This document shows positions 35,691 to 46,797 of a stretch of 64,000 nucleotides of DNA, piece after piece. Position 1 is the first letter of the stretch. Each line of letters opens with the position of its first letter. The notes under the pieces were generated by a model, which did no database searches, was not told the DNA's origin, and saw only the letters and a program-made list of their open reading frames with translations. Source of the stretch: Epinephelus fuscoguttatus (Eukaryota > Chordata > Actinopteri > Perciformes > Serranidae); NCBI RefSeq assembly GCF_011397635.1, contig NC_064757.1, positions 33,703,839 through 33,767,838 of the forward strand. The letters run 5' to 3'. The position numbers were made by a program, and so were the translations under genes.

Positions 35691-35985
35691 CACACACAGT
35701 CAATATAGTCAATATAGCAACATGGCTCAGCACTAAGGCACCAGGTGAGGAAAGAACCACCTATGGGGAGCTCATCCACACTGAGAGGTGCCACAGCCTA
35801 CAGCCACAGGGAGCGCCGCCACAGAGACCACCCCGACCCAGACAGACCGGGGTAGACTCCACACATGGTGCAGAGCCCCCCAGCCCTCCGGACCTGAGGG
35901 ATCTCCAGTCGACGTCCCCGCGGGCAGACCAGACACACCTCCCAGTGTGGAAGCCCCCCATGAGGAAACACTGGAGCTAAAAACT
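35540..35985. repeat. Interspersed repeat with (CA)n and a GC-rich tail
   Basis: It opens ATTTATTTGTATAGCACTTTTC and GCACAAAGTGTTTCACAAAA, wording I recall from dispersed fish repeats. It then has an interrupted (CA)n at 35657-35699 and a strikingly GC-rich part at 35740-35980 in otherwise AT-rich surroundings. The 199-codon frame across it (35381-35980) follows the repeat and has no domain signature. Confidence 0.5.
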
Positions 35986-35999
35986 AAAGACTAAAAGAC

Positions 36000-36850
36000 T
36001 AAAAGGCAATATGATAAGATAAAACAAGTATGAGATAAAATAATGATAAAATGCATAAAATTTTAAGGATTTAGGGAAAAAATAAAGATTTAAAGATTAA
36101 AATAATATTAATAATAAATTAATAAATAAATAAATTAAGATTTAGAAATTTAATAATAATAAAACACATAAAGATTTAAAAAATAAATAATTTAAAAGCA
36201 TTAGAGATTAAAATAACATAGGAAAATAAAAAGAGTAAAAGAAATCAGGTTCAAGAATTTTATCAGACATTCACCTTCATTCAACTACGCAAAAGTTTTT
36301 GATGTTTTTTTTTTGTTTGTTTTTTTTTTCATATGTAGAGACCCACATTTATGGAATTCATTGAATAAGTCCCTTAAAGCATTATCTTCCAGGCCAGCTT
36401 TTAGGTCACACTAAAAAAAATTCTCATTTCATCTTGAACCTTTTGGGTTCTGCTTCTCCCACTGGTTATTATCAACTTCTTTTTAGGTTTATTTTTACTC
36501 TTTTTTTTTATTTATTTATTTATTTATTTATTTATGTATTTATTTATTTATTTTTACTATGGTTTGTTTTCTTGTGTGTAAATAGATATTTCTTGTGCTA
36601 TGTTGTTTGTTGTTTATTTCGTTTTGTCTCAATAAATGATGTAATAACAATAAAAATAATGATTATCTTTTATTATTATTTTATTATTACTATCATCATT
36701 ATTATTATTTTTATATTTTTTAAAAGGTATTTATTAATTTATTATTATTTAAATAAAGAAGGGCTTTGAGTAAGCCTTTCAGGCAATGGAATGACTTCTA
36801 TTGTATATATATTGTATATATTTTGTATTTTCCTATTATTGTGCAAATAT
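36000..36850. repeat. AT-rich low-complexity stretch with (TTTA)n
   Basis: A (TTTA)n tract occupies about 36502-36555. The surroundings are runs of A/T trinucleotides and tetranucleotides. No gene is present. Confidence 0.85.
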
Positions 36851-37000
36851 ATAAATAAACTTTCATTCAGTTTTGTATTTGTTGTGCTTGTTTCAAAAAC
36901 ATCTGTTACAGAAAATGCCACTGAGTTCTGACTACACTAAGCATTTTCTCTATGCTGCAGAAAAATTAAGGCTCAGCTGCTGCGTTTCAGGCTTAAAATT

Positions 37001-37293
37001 AGGGCAATACATCAATATTATATCAATATTGTGATAAGAGACTACATGCCATCTTAGATTTTGGATATTGTAGGTGTTGTCTGGTTTCTGTCTGGTTTTT
37101 AAGGCTGCATTATAGTAAAGTGGTGTAATTTTCTGAGCTGACCAGGCTGTTAAAGCTCTTCTATTATTTGCCTTTACCCACTTAGTCATCTGTATTACTG
37201 ATGATAAATTGTTAACCCTCTAATATTGTTGCAATATCAACATATTTGGTCCAAAATGTGTGATATTTGATTCTCTCCACATTACTCTGCCCT
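37001..37293 (+). repeat. MITE-like element, simple copy
   Basis: It begins AGGGCAATACATCAATATTA and ends ATTCTCTCCACATTACTCTGCCCT, with the inner words CTTAGATTTTGGATATTG and CCCACTTAGTCATC. It belongs to the same family as the nested pair at 28831-29390 and helps to interpret that tangle. Confidence 0.6.
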
Positions 37294-38122
37294 AACTGAA
37301 ACTGTCAGCCTAAAGGGATTATAACTCAAGCTTTTCATATCAGTCATCACTGTGGAACCAGACAGTCAGACTCCAACTGGTTAGATCCTTAATGTGATTA
37401 CTGCGAAGCGTTTGCAGCTTTCTAGCACTGAGTCAGCAAATTAATAATAGTCAGCAAATAATATCTGGCATCTTTGTAGTGCCTAATGATGTTGCTACTT
37501 TTTGTTTCCATCTCACGGTGTAATTAAAGTGGGAAAAGGCAACTTTCCACCGGTAGTGTCCAAGTGGTATTAGTGGTATTATGGCAAAGACAGTAGGGTC
37601 GCTTTTCATTTTCCTCAGAGTCCTGCAACTACCAACAACACAGGACAATATTTTGTTTTCCACACTTACTTTGGTTTGTCCAATGTCTGTCATTTGTGAT
37701 AGCACAGAACCTACATGGAGTAAAGCAACTGATAGCCACTGGGGAAAAGTAAAGTACTATCCTCTTCCTGTTTTGGATGTACATTAGCAGACGCATTTCC
37801 TCTGTGCCGAATATCGAGCTTTCATTTTCCCGAGAGATCGTACCCAGTGGAAGATAAACTGAAAGCAAAGCTTAAAAGGAACCAGTCTAAATGCAGATGG
37901 TGTCATTATTCTATAGCCATTTACCTCACAATGATGAGTTAAAGCAACAAACTTTTAAAAGAAGTAAACTATAACACCAATAACAAGAACAAGAGAGGAG
38001 AAAATACAGAGTATGTTTTTCTTTCTACATTTGTTACTAGAAAAATAATTATATATTAATATTACTCCCAAACCATCTGTTCATGCATGCTCTGTCAAAG
38101 GCGCAAAAATGAGTGAAGACAA

Positions 38123-38126
<4 letters not shown>

Positions 38127-38154
<28 letters not shown>
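38127..38154. repeat. (TA)n microsatellite
   Basis: An uninterrupted TA run of about 28 bp. Confidence 0.95.
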
Positions 38155-38158
<4 letters not shown>

Positions 38159-39567
38159 AAGATATGGAGGAAAAAAAATGACTGCAATTTACCAATTTGG
38201 CAAGTAATGTGGTCGACACTATCATGGACCAAAAGCAAAGATGCAAAACTACTAATGACGGCTGACTCTACAACTCCTCTCGCTCCAGCACTCAAAGTTC
38301 TCTAAAATAGTAGTAATAAAATATCAACTCAATGATTCTTTATCATAACACCGTATGTTTTTAAACCCTGACTTCAATTCATCCAAAACTGTGCAAAAAT
38401 CATCTCAGCCTATCACTGTTGTCACCTCTAATCTGCAAATACGGCTCCAGTTACTGCCAAGATGGCTGCAGGCCAGAAACCCAAATATAGCCTTAAACAT
38501 TACTTTAGGTACCTTTGGGTGACACACAGATGCTTCCATTATGTTACAGTTTAGTATGCCAGCTCATGTAGAATGAATTTATCATGTTAAGACAGAATAT
38601 GTGCAGAGATGTTATTTGCCAACCAAAGACTCTGACTTCACCACAAGCAAAAAACTAGATGAGAACATCAGATAATCAGAGACAATAATCTCCCCCAATA
38701 AAAACTAAGACACAAAGCAAAACATTTTAAGGTAAATGCACAGCAGCAGGCCAAAATACATCCTGTATGTAGCAAATTATTATAAACACACATTTAAACT
38801 TGCATGAAACCATAGCATGTAGCAGGTAATGTCTTCCAATTTATAGTATTGTAGCATGGTAAGCTGCAGTCAGTACATGAATATAGACACAAGAGTGTCT
38901 GAATGTGTTAACCATAGAGCAGAGGATCAGCAGTTTAGATTGTATCCACAACAGTAAAGCAAGCGGACACACAAACCCACTGTCCTGAGCTGAAATATTT
39001 TTCTAATGCTTAGAGTATCAGTTAATATATGAATGTGTTGACTTCACACAGTGTAAATGTGTCTAACCATCCAGTGTGTGCTAGACTGAATTTCGCGTTC
39101 AGTGTCCCTTAAGGACAATATTGCAAAGAATAAATTATGTGCAGTAAAAATTATATTCACATTCATAAAACCAAAAGTGGAGACCTAAATGAGTATGGAG
39201 ACAGAGGTTTGCTGGGACAGACAGTAAATAACACCAAAACAAAGCCAAACTCAAACAGCCATCAAACAACAAACCAATACCAGGAAAGCATCAAACTTTG
39301 CCAAACAACAACCACAGTAAAAACAATTGTAGCCACAAGATAAACTCAGCATAGATAAAGACAATGCAGCACACAGGCAGCAGCATAAAAGCAGCAGACA
39401 GCAGCCCGCAGATGCCAAGACACTGAACACAAATCTTCACACAGCATCACAACAGCCAACAGCATCAACAGCCTCACAGCTTACAAACACTGTCATGCTA
39501 CAAAGGCTGACTGAGCAGAGCCAAGACAAACTCACAATTTGCACATCAACACAAGAGCAGCAAAGTC

Positions 39568-39951
39568 TTACCTTGGTGGAGTAAAGCAGCATCTCAACAG
39601 GATGTCCAAGGCTTTCAGTGCACCTGTGCAGGTGAAGACACGATGCAGAGCTAACAAACAGAGCAGGACACACGATGCAAATGCGTTATTTCCCCACAGA
39701 TCCTTCCATAACACACAGGACTGTTTGAAGGCTAATAAAGTGCAACTTACTGCGACTTGTTTGTAGCACAGTAAACTTTGCAAACGTGCAACACAGCAGC
39801 GATGGGAGCAGCGCCACTGAGAGCTCAAGTAGTCCGCCATGCAAAGGTGAAAGGGTGCGTTGGATTTACGTTGCAGTGACTCGAGTTTGTCATGTGTCAT
39901 CAGTGCCAGGTCCTGCTCCACCTGGGTAACAGCTAATGGTGCTCTGTACAT
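39568..39951 (-). other. Possible orphan exon or non-coding transcript exon
   Basis: A 127-codon minus-strand frame, longer than most random frames nearby and in a less AT-rich block, ends exactly at CCAAG followed by GTAAGA, a near-perfect splice donor (junction near 39571/39570). The encoded residues are Cys/Leu-rich with no recognised domain. It could be a chance frame, the first exon of an unseen minus-strand gene, or an exon of a long non-coding RNA. I cannot choose between these. Confidence 0.2.
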
Positions 39952-40713
39952 TTTAATAAAAGCTGAATGTTTAATATTAAATGTTGAAGACCATTTTGTT
40001 ATTTCTCTTTCAGAACAAGTACAAAAAAAACCAATAAAACATCAAATCTTTAAGACAAAAATATGAAGCGTAACTTATGGGTGGCTGAGACAGGAGTACA
40101 ATCAATCAGAGTTAGAATTTAGATAAAGTGGGTAAGGCAAAGTAAAAAGATAAAACAAGATATGGGTCATTCTTCAACTATGGTGCATTTTGCCGGGAAA
40201 ATTTAAGAAAATCTAACACATTTTTCTAAAAAAAAAAAAAAAAAAGTGTTGATACAGTGTTTTCAGTAATATAACATTGGTATTGTCATTTCCATTGCAC
40301 TATGGCTATACCATCACAACATTTTTTTTAAAATCTCATGATATGTTGGTTTAATAATATCTGTTTTAGTCTTAAATATTTTAAATTTAGCATTAAATTT
40401 AGGCTCAGGCTACACGAAATATAAAATGTTGCTTTTCTTATCATTTGTACATTCATGGGAAATATCAGCTGTTTGGAAATGACAGCCAATAAGCATGTTC
40501 CAGATAAAGCAAGTGATCGTGATTTCTTCTTACTTTAGTTCCCTTATATGTGTCGGTTGTTCATGTCTGGTGGTGTTTGTGTATTGTGTGTGTATTGATA
40601 TGTTGTTCAATGTTTGGTGGTGTTTGTGCATGGTGTTTGTTGGTGGTGTTTCTGTGTACCCAAATGTTGTTGTGACAGTTTGTGAAAACAAATTTCCCCA
40701 TGGGACAATAAAG

Positions 40714-40714
40714 G

Positions 40715-40750
<36 letters not shown>

Positions 40751-40751
40751 T
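40714..40751. repeat. (TATC)n microsatellite, possibly a LINE tail
   Basis: About nine TATC/ATCT units follow AATTTCCCCATGGGACAATAAAGG. I recall that phrase as the 3' end of fish LINEs whose tails expand into tetranucleotide repeats. The upstream GT-rich stretch (40540-40690) may be part of that element, but no reading frame supports it. Confidence 0.7.
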
Positions 40752-40882
40752 TATTCATGGAGTCAACCTTCGACAGGCCTAATCCAAAGGGACAGGTGTT
40801 CCTTTCATGGAAAAAAAAATCTCACAACACATTATACAATTCATTAAAATGGGTATGAAATTAATATTACTGTTGTTGATTC

Positions 40883-41105
40883 AGTTCACTTCAATTCAAT
40901 TTTATTATAAAGCCCAATATCACAAATCACAATTTGCCTCAGAGGGCGTTTACAGCATACGACATCCCTCTGGCCTTGGACCCTCACAGTGGATAAGGAA
41001 AAACTCCCCCCCAAAAAAAACATTTAACAGGGAAGAAAATGGTAGAAACCAGACGTGCAATAGATGTGTATACAGAACAGATCAGCATAATAGATGTACA
41101 GCGAT
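40883..41105 (+). repeat. Interspersed teleost repeat (TTCAATTCAATTTTATT type)
   Basis: The block contains AAAGCCCAATATCACAAATC, TTTGCCTCAGAGGGCGTTTA, CATCCCTCTGGCC, GATAAGGAAAAACTCCC and GACGTGCAATAGATGTGTA in order. I recall this as a widespread fish repeat; this copy seems to lack part of the middle. The associated frame is not coding. Confidence 0.7.
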
Positions 41106-41469
41106 CCTTATGACAAAATGATCAATATTCAATTAGAAATTAAGCAGGGTTGAGTGTTCAAAATCTTGCACAGGGCCAAAAAATTATAATAAACACCACA
41201 AATAGAAGGCCACTTCTTATTTTTTTTAAAAAAAATCCATCTATAATAGATCATGTGTGTATATTGTATGTTTCTTTTGGTGCCAAGTAAGTGTGACAAA
41301 AATAAAAAGAAACAGTAAAAAAAAAAAAATCACCCATTACCTCATGTGATAAAAAAATCATATAAAGTGACTTATAAATGTAAACCTTTTATGTGTGTTG
41401 GTCATGTGTTCAGCAGTCCTCAGACACTGTTGCTCGTCCTCGTGGTGTTGGACTTTACACTGTGGTATC

Positions 41470-41980
41470 CAGTGGCGTAAGGTCATTACAACGGGCCCCA
41501 GTGCACACTATTATGATGGTACACTAGTTATGAGTTATGTCTACACTAGCCACTGTATAATCTTATCACATGATCAAATAGAGACTTGACACTGGATAAC
41601 ACCAACATACATATTACTGACAAATCACCATTGCTCATACAGTATATATGACAAAAATACCAACAAGGGATTATTCATTTATTTGTGAAGTTTTTTACAG
41701 TGCATGTATAGTTTATGGAGTGTAGGGATATATTACTGGCTATTTTACAAAAAAAAACAGAAAAGAAAAACACAATGGAGATGGTGTTGCCTTTTCAAAG
41801 GCACATACCTATAGCAAATGGCAGATGGAGTTTTTCTTTGAACACAGGCATATGTCTAAGGTAGCAATCCAAATTACTCACAAGGGCCTCTTTTCTGCCA
41901 CACATATAATTGGAAGGCCCACTCTCTCTATGGGCCCCAGTGCAACCACCCTGCCTGTATTGTCTGTATTTACACCCCTG
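41470..41980. mobile_element. Non-autonomous hAT element (511 bp)
   Basis: The left end is CAGTGGCGTAA and the right end TTACACCCCTG, imperfect inverted repeats of the hAT type. The eight flanking bases are GTGGTATC on the left (41462-41469) and GTGGTTTC on the right (41981-41988), seven of eight identical, which fits the 8-bp target duplication of hAT elements. There is no transposase frame. Confidence 0.8.
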
Positions 41981-41988
41981 GTGGTTTC

Positions 41989-43994
41989 TCATACAAAGTC
42001 TGCAAGAGGGGAAAAGAGTCCTTCAGGATGCATGAACATCACTGTATTTTCAATGGAGGATGAGCTAATCATAAAGGTCATTTTTCCTTGGTGAATAAAT
42101 GCATGGTAGTTAAACAATGAGAGAAGAATGCAGTTTAACGTACAGTAGTTTGGGACTCCTATTCCTGTTTTTCAGTTGCCCCCCAAAGGCCGACCCACAC
42201 TTCTCCCATCAATCACACAATGAAACAAAGCAACAAGTCATCCAACGTGATTACAAATATTTGCCTGTTTGAAACTGATACAGTGGCGGATGTTGGGGTG
42301 AGGAGAGCGGAGGGCTGCGACCAGCTGTGCAAACACAATCTAGATGATTTATGAACCCACCTGTGAGCTGCTAATGGTCCAAAATGACACTGGAGCCACT
42401 GCAGCTCTGTATCCGCGACCCGCTGATTAACCACTGCTACACAGGATGATGAATATACAGTACAGAGACGCAGGTGGGTGGTCTGACAGTCAGAGGCGGT
42501 TTCTGCAATTTTTCTTCCATTTTAATCTTGTTATCAGTTTGTATACCCCATAAAGCTACAACATTATGCATGCATATACAATTCTTTTTGATATCTGATG
42601 GCAACTCTGCACTGAAATAATATTTTGCAATGAGTGAAGTGGTTCTGTGTGTATATATAACAGAAGAGAAGGGGATGGAGAGATGGATAAAGCATGAGTG
42701 AGTGTGCACACAAGGGAAATAGTAAACAGAAGGGGTTCAAGTAGGCCTCTGTAGTCTAGTAGAGTATTTACCCTTAATCATAAAGGTTTTTCAAGGGCGA
42801 CAGAGAGACAGTCCAGAAAGCCAGGCTTGTAAACTTGGTCTAATAGTAGATTTCCATAATAAGGCTGTAAACTGTTACAGTTACTGGGAAAAAAGATGGA
42901 ATTAAATGCAGTTACAAATCAAAATGTTGGTGATTACAAAGGGGTTACATCAGAATATATTATTTTCTGTAAAAAAAAAAAAAAAAAAAGAAAGAAAAAA
43001 AAAAAGCCATAGGCCTATATGTTTAATATGGTACAATGTCTTAGGGCTGCTGAGAAACTGCACCTACACAGGGCAACAAAAACCTTTATCTTGGGTGCGT
43101 CGGTACAATGGACAACCAAGAAAGGAACACTTATGATAGTAAAGGACTGAAACCTTTGCTGCTGTTTTCATTCACATTTTATTATTTTTTGCACTTTGAG
43201 TACCCTTATTTTTGTGCACGGATGTCCTAAATAAATAAGCCTTTGAACCTTTTTTGTGTCTGTCCAGCTCAGCTGCATTGGTGTGCAGGTGTCTCCTCTG
43301 CATCCTATACGTCGAATATAACTTTCATTCTGTTGCCTTGTATCGTCCTCTGCCTTCTTTTGACGTATTTCCATACAGTGCGAGTCAGCAAAGCCATACA
43401 ACAAATTCAGGTGCAAATATATGGTTTTAAGATGTTCAAGACACTTTATTGCTTAAAACATTTGTTGGAAAAGACATCAAAAAAAATAATCACATGTAGA
43501 AAAGTTACATTACTTTGACGAAGTAATTAAAATTGTTACATCACATCTTTAACAATGTAATTAGTACTGTGTTACATTTTAAAAGTAACCTTCCCAACAC
43601 TGACAATAGAGGGCTATTTCAAGATCAGAGCCTAATAAATGCCATAAAATACATTTTACAAAATAATCTAAGTTAACACTGAATGTTTATTTACAGCATC
43701 AGAAGGCTGACTTTTTCATTTGGAGGAGGACCTAGGACGACAGAAAAGGTAAAATGAGAGAAAATATGTATAAAAATATACATAGCCTACAAAAATATAT
43801 AACTAACAAAAATGCACTCTAGATGGCAGTATTGTGTTATAATTAATTCAATACGGGAAGGTTTCTCTGTAACAAAATGAGATAGATGACAGTCAGTCAG
43901 TTATTCTTAAAGAGGGAGATTATTTAACAAGCTTTACATGAGTAGCTGCCTTTAAAGAGTCATATATCACAGTTTAAGTGAGGTAGAGACAAAT
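41989..43994. other. Gene-free stretch
   Basis: No gene is recognised. An A-rich run lies at 42972-43005. Possible minus-strand polyadenylation signals (AATAAA, read as TTTATT on the plus strand) occur near 43444 and 43686. They could serve the zinc-finger gene upstream, but this is not testable from sequence alone. Confidence 0.35.
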
Positions 43995-44845
43995 ACATGT
44001 TCAGGTTGTTTTGCATGTCTTTGTGGTCTTTTGTCTCTTTGTGGTTGTCTTGCATGTCTTTGTGGTCTTTTTGTCTCTTTGTCGTTATTTTGTGTCTCTT
44101 TGTGGTTGTCTTGCATGTCTTTGTGGTCTTTTTGTCTCTTTGTAGTCATTTTGTGTCTCTTTGTGGTTGTCTTGCATGTCTTTGTGGTCTTTTGTCTCTT
44201 TGTAGTCATTTTGTGTCTCTTTGTGGTTGTTTTGCATGTCTTTGTGGTCTTTTGTCTCTTTGTGGTTGTCTTGCATGTCTTTGTGGTCTTTTTGTCTCTT
44301 TGTAGTCATTTTGTGTCTCTTTGTGGTTGTCTTGCATGTCTTTGTGGTCTTTTTGTCTCTTTGTAGTCTTTTTGTGTCTCTTTGTGGTTGTTTTGCATGT
44401 CTTTGTGGTCTTTTTGTCTCCGTGGTTGTCTTGCATGTCTTTGTGGTCTTTTTGTCTCTTTGTAGTCATTTTGTGTCTCTTTGTGGTTGTTTTGCATGTC
44501 TTTGTTGTTTTTTTGTCTCTTTGTGGTGGTCTTGCATGTCTTTGTGGTTGTTTTGCATGTCTCTATGGTCTTCTGTGTCTCTTTGTGGTTGTCTTGAATG
44601 TCTTTGTGGTCTTCGTGTCTCCTTGTCATTATTTAGTGTCTCTTTATTGTTGTTTTTCATCTCTTTGTGGTCTTTTTGTGTCTCCTTGTTGTCATATTGT
44701 GTCTCTTTGTGGTTGTTTTGCATCTCTTTGTGGTCTTTTTGTGTCTCCTTGTCGTCATTGTGTCTCTTTGTGGTCATTTTGTGTCTCTTTATGGTCTTTT
44801 TGTGTCTCTTTGTGATTGTTTTTTCATGTCTTTGTCTCTGGTCCT
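43995..44845. repeat. Minisatellite with ~60-bp units
   Basis: About 14 units of 60-62 bp are built from short words TTTGTGGTTGTCTTGCATG, TCTTTGTGGTCTTTTTGTC and TCTTTGTAGTCATTTTGTG, decaying towards the right. Because the unit lacks stop codons in several frames, it yields long open frames on both strands; these are by-products. It lies within 240 bp of the stop codon of the first zinc-finger gene and could be in its 3' untranslated region. Confidence 0.9.
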
Positions 44846-45079
44846 GTTCCCAGTAGGCCCCCTCAGTAATCCATCCACACCCAAGTCAGCAGCTGACTCT
44901 GGGTCCAACAACAGATGTGTCTCAGAGTTGGTTTTTACATTTCCACAAAGAAAATTCCCAGTCATTGCTTGAGTGTCTTTATCAGACTTGTGTGGTTCAG
45001 ATGTGGTCATGCTTAGAAACAAGACCACACAGAGAAAACTTTTTCCAAACTTTAAATAAACTTTTTCATGTTGGCACAG

Positions 45080-46797
45080 TTACATCTTATTAGAAATGCT
45101 GCTGCTGGATGCTACATCCCTGTGAACAATCATGTGATTATTCCGCTTTGTGCTGTTTACGAAGCCTTTTCCACAGACGCTGCATTTGTACGGTCTCTCC
45201 CCTGTATGGATCCTGATGTGTATTTTCAAGTCTGTTCTTTGAGAAAAACAGTTTCCACAAGTGTCACACTTGTATGGCTTTTCACCTGTGTGGGTTCTTA
45301 TGTGCTTTGTCAAAGTTGTGCTGAGCGTGAACCTTTTCTTGCATCGAGGGCATTTATAAGGTTTCTCCCCTGTGTGCACGCGAGTGTGATTTTTAAACGC
45401 AGAGGAATCTGCAAAGTCCTTCCCGCACTCGCTGCATATGTAGGGTTTCTCGCCGGTGTGAACCCTCATGTGCTTCTTCAGATTAGCACCGCAGCTGAAT
45501 TTTTTCCCACAGGTTTGACAAACGTATGGCTTCTCACCTGTGTGAGTTCTCATGTGTTTGGTAACCGCTCTCATCTGGGCAAACGTCTTCCCACAGGAGT
45601 CGCACTGGAAGGGCTTCTCTCCAGTGTGAGTTTTCGTGTGTCGCTTCAAGGTAGATTTCTGGATGAAGGTCCTCTCACAGTAGCTGCATTTAAAAGGCCT
45701 TTCGCCAGTGTGGATTCTCATGTGAACTTTTAAATTTTTCAATAAGGAGAAGGTGTTTCCGCATTCCACACACGCGTGAGATTTGTTGTCATTGGTACCA
45801 GCTGATGTTGTGGTCCCATTGCGTCTCTCTTGTGATGTTTGTGTTTGGCCATTGCTACATTTATCCTCTGGCTTTGGAGCAATACTTGTAACTGATCTTG
45901 GATCTTCATCCTTATTTTTCTTGTTTGGTTTTGGCTCAGAATTTGTAGTTGAAGATGTCTTCTCTGCATTACGTTTCTTGTTTGGTTTTGGCGTAGTATT
46001 TGTAGTTGGGTTCCCATAATTCTCTTTAGGTTCTGCAGCATTTGTAGTTGATGTTGTGTTATCGGACTTCTTTGGTTTTGTCTCAGTGCTTATAGATGAC
46101 GTGTTCGCGTGGTTTTTCTTTGGTTTTGGCTCAGGATTCGTCGTAGATGTTACATCCCTAGATTTCTCTTTTGGTTTTATAGAATCTGTAGCAGATGATG
46201 TTTTCTCAACGATGTGTTTATCCTTTGGTTTTGGCTCAGTATTTGCAGTGAATGTTGTAGATTTTTCTTTTGGTTTCACAGAATCTGTAATTGATGCCGT
46301 GTTTCCAGACTTCTTTTTTGGTTTTACAGTATTTGCAGCTGATGTTGTGTTCCCAGACTTCTTCCTCGGTTTTGGTTTGGCACTCGTAGTTGATGATGTG
46401 CTCCCAGAGTTCTTTGGTTTGGGCTCAAGATTTGTAATTGATGTGTTCTCCGCACTACGATTCTTCTTTGGTTTTGGTGCAGTTGGTGTTGCGTTTCCAT
46501 GGTTTTGTGTCCTGCGATCTTGGTCTTGATACTCAAAGTCGCTGTTTGGTTGTGATGCCGCAGAATTAGTTGTGTCAGATTCAGATCTCACACATTCAAT
46601 ACGGATTTTGTCGAGGGGATCACCCTCTGCTGCACTCCTCTGCTTCGCTACAAGTTGCTCTCCCTCCTGACTGGTGCAGACTTCCTCTTGTTCCTCTTTA
46701 ATCCGTGGAGGCTCTGGGTTCCCCTCGTGGTTACAGGGCTGCTGGTCAACAAGAACTTCCTTCTCCTCCTTCTTACAGACAAATGGCACTGGGAGCT
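45080..46797 (-). CDS. C2H2 zinc-finger gene 1, terminal coding exon (8 fingers)
   Basis: This exon encodes residues 58-629 of a predicted 629-residue nuclear DNA-binding protein. The acceptor is TTTTGTCTCTTCAG at 46798-46811. The split codon G|AG gives Glu58, followed by [11 protein letters not shown], which is homologous to the start of exon 2 in the other two genes. Residues ~58-110 are acidic ([19 protein letters not shown]). Residues ~165-379 are a Lys/Pro/Ser/Thr-rich repeat region. Residues ~398-616 are eight C2H2 fingers joined by TGEKP/TGERP linkers. Helix positions -1,2,3,6 read LKNV, QSTR, QRAK, CANK, DSAN, LTTK, QTDI, NTKN. There are no frame breaks. It is the closest paralogue of gene 2 in this window: fingers 5 to 7 match one to one. 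A transcriptional-repressor role is inferred from the family; targets are unknown. Confidence 0.92.
45833..46477 (-). repeat. Coding minisatellite of zinc-finger gene 1
   Basis: About 12 units of 15-19 residues with the core [17 protein letters not shown]-like wording lie between the acidic linker and the first finger. Unit lengths stay in multiples of three bases, so the frame is kept. The consensus resembles that of gene 2. The segment is predicted to be disordered and basic. Confidence 0.85.

Larger units (their letters stand above)
37294..40713. other. Gene-free stretch with a (TA)n tract
   Basis: No gene is recognised with confidence. A (TA)n run sits at 38127-38154. One minus-strand frame (39568-39951) that ends at a strong splice-donor-like site is listed separately. 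The rest shows nothing I can name. Confidence 0.4.

Noticed and set aside
35381-35980. 199-codon plus-strand frame
   Set aside because: It crosses AT-rich DNA, a (CA)n microsatellite and an interspersed repeat, with no domain and no conserved start.
36434-36769. 111-codon frame with transmembrane-like composition
   Set aside because: It is produced by (TTTA)n and other AT-only low complexity.
43990-44850. CRISPR-like array appearance of regularly spaced repeats
   Set aside because: The units are contiguous without unique spacers, and the window is eukaryotic.
44031-44856. Long open frames on both strands (up to 211 codons), Cys/Leu/Phe-rich on plus and Lys/Thr/Gln-rich on minus
   Set aside because: They follow exactly the 60-bp minisatellite unit, are open in several frames at once, and contain no domain. 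They are by-products of the repeat.
45068-46529. Plus-strand open frames opposite zinc-finger gene 1
   Set aside because: These are antisense shadows of the finger and repeat coding sequence, without independent features.
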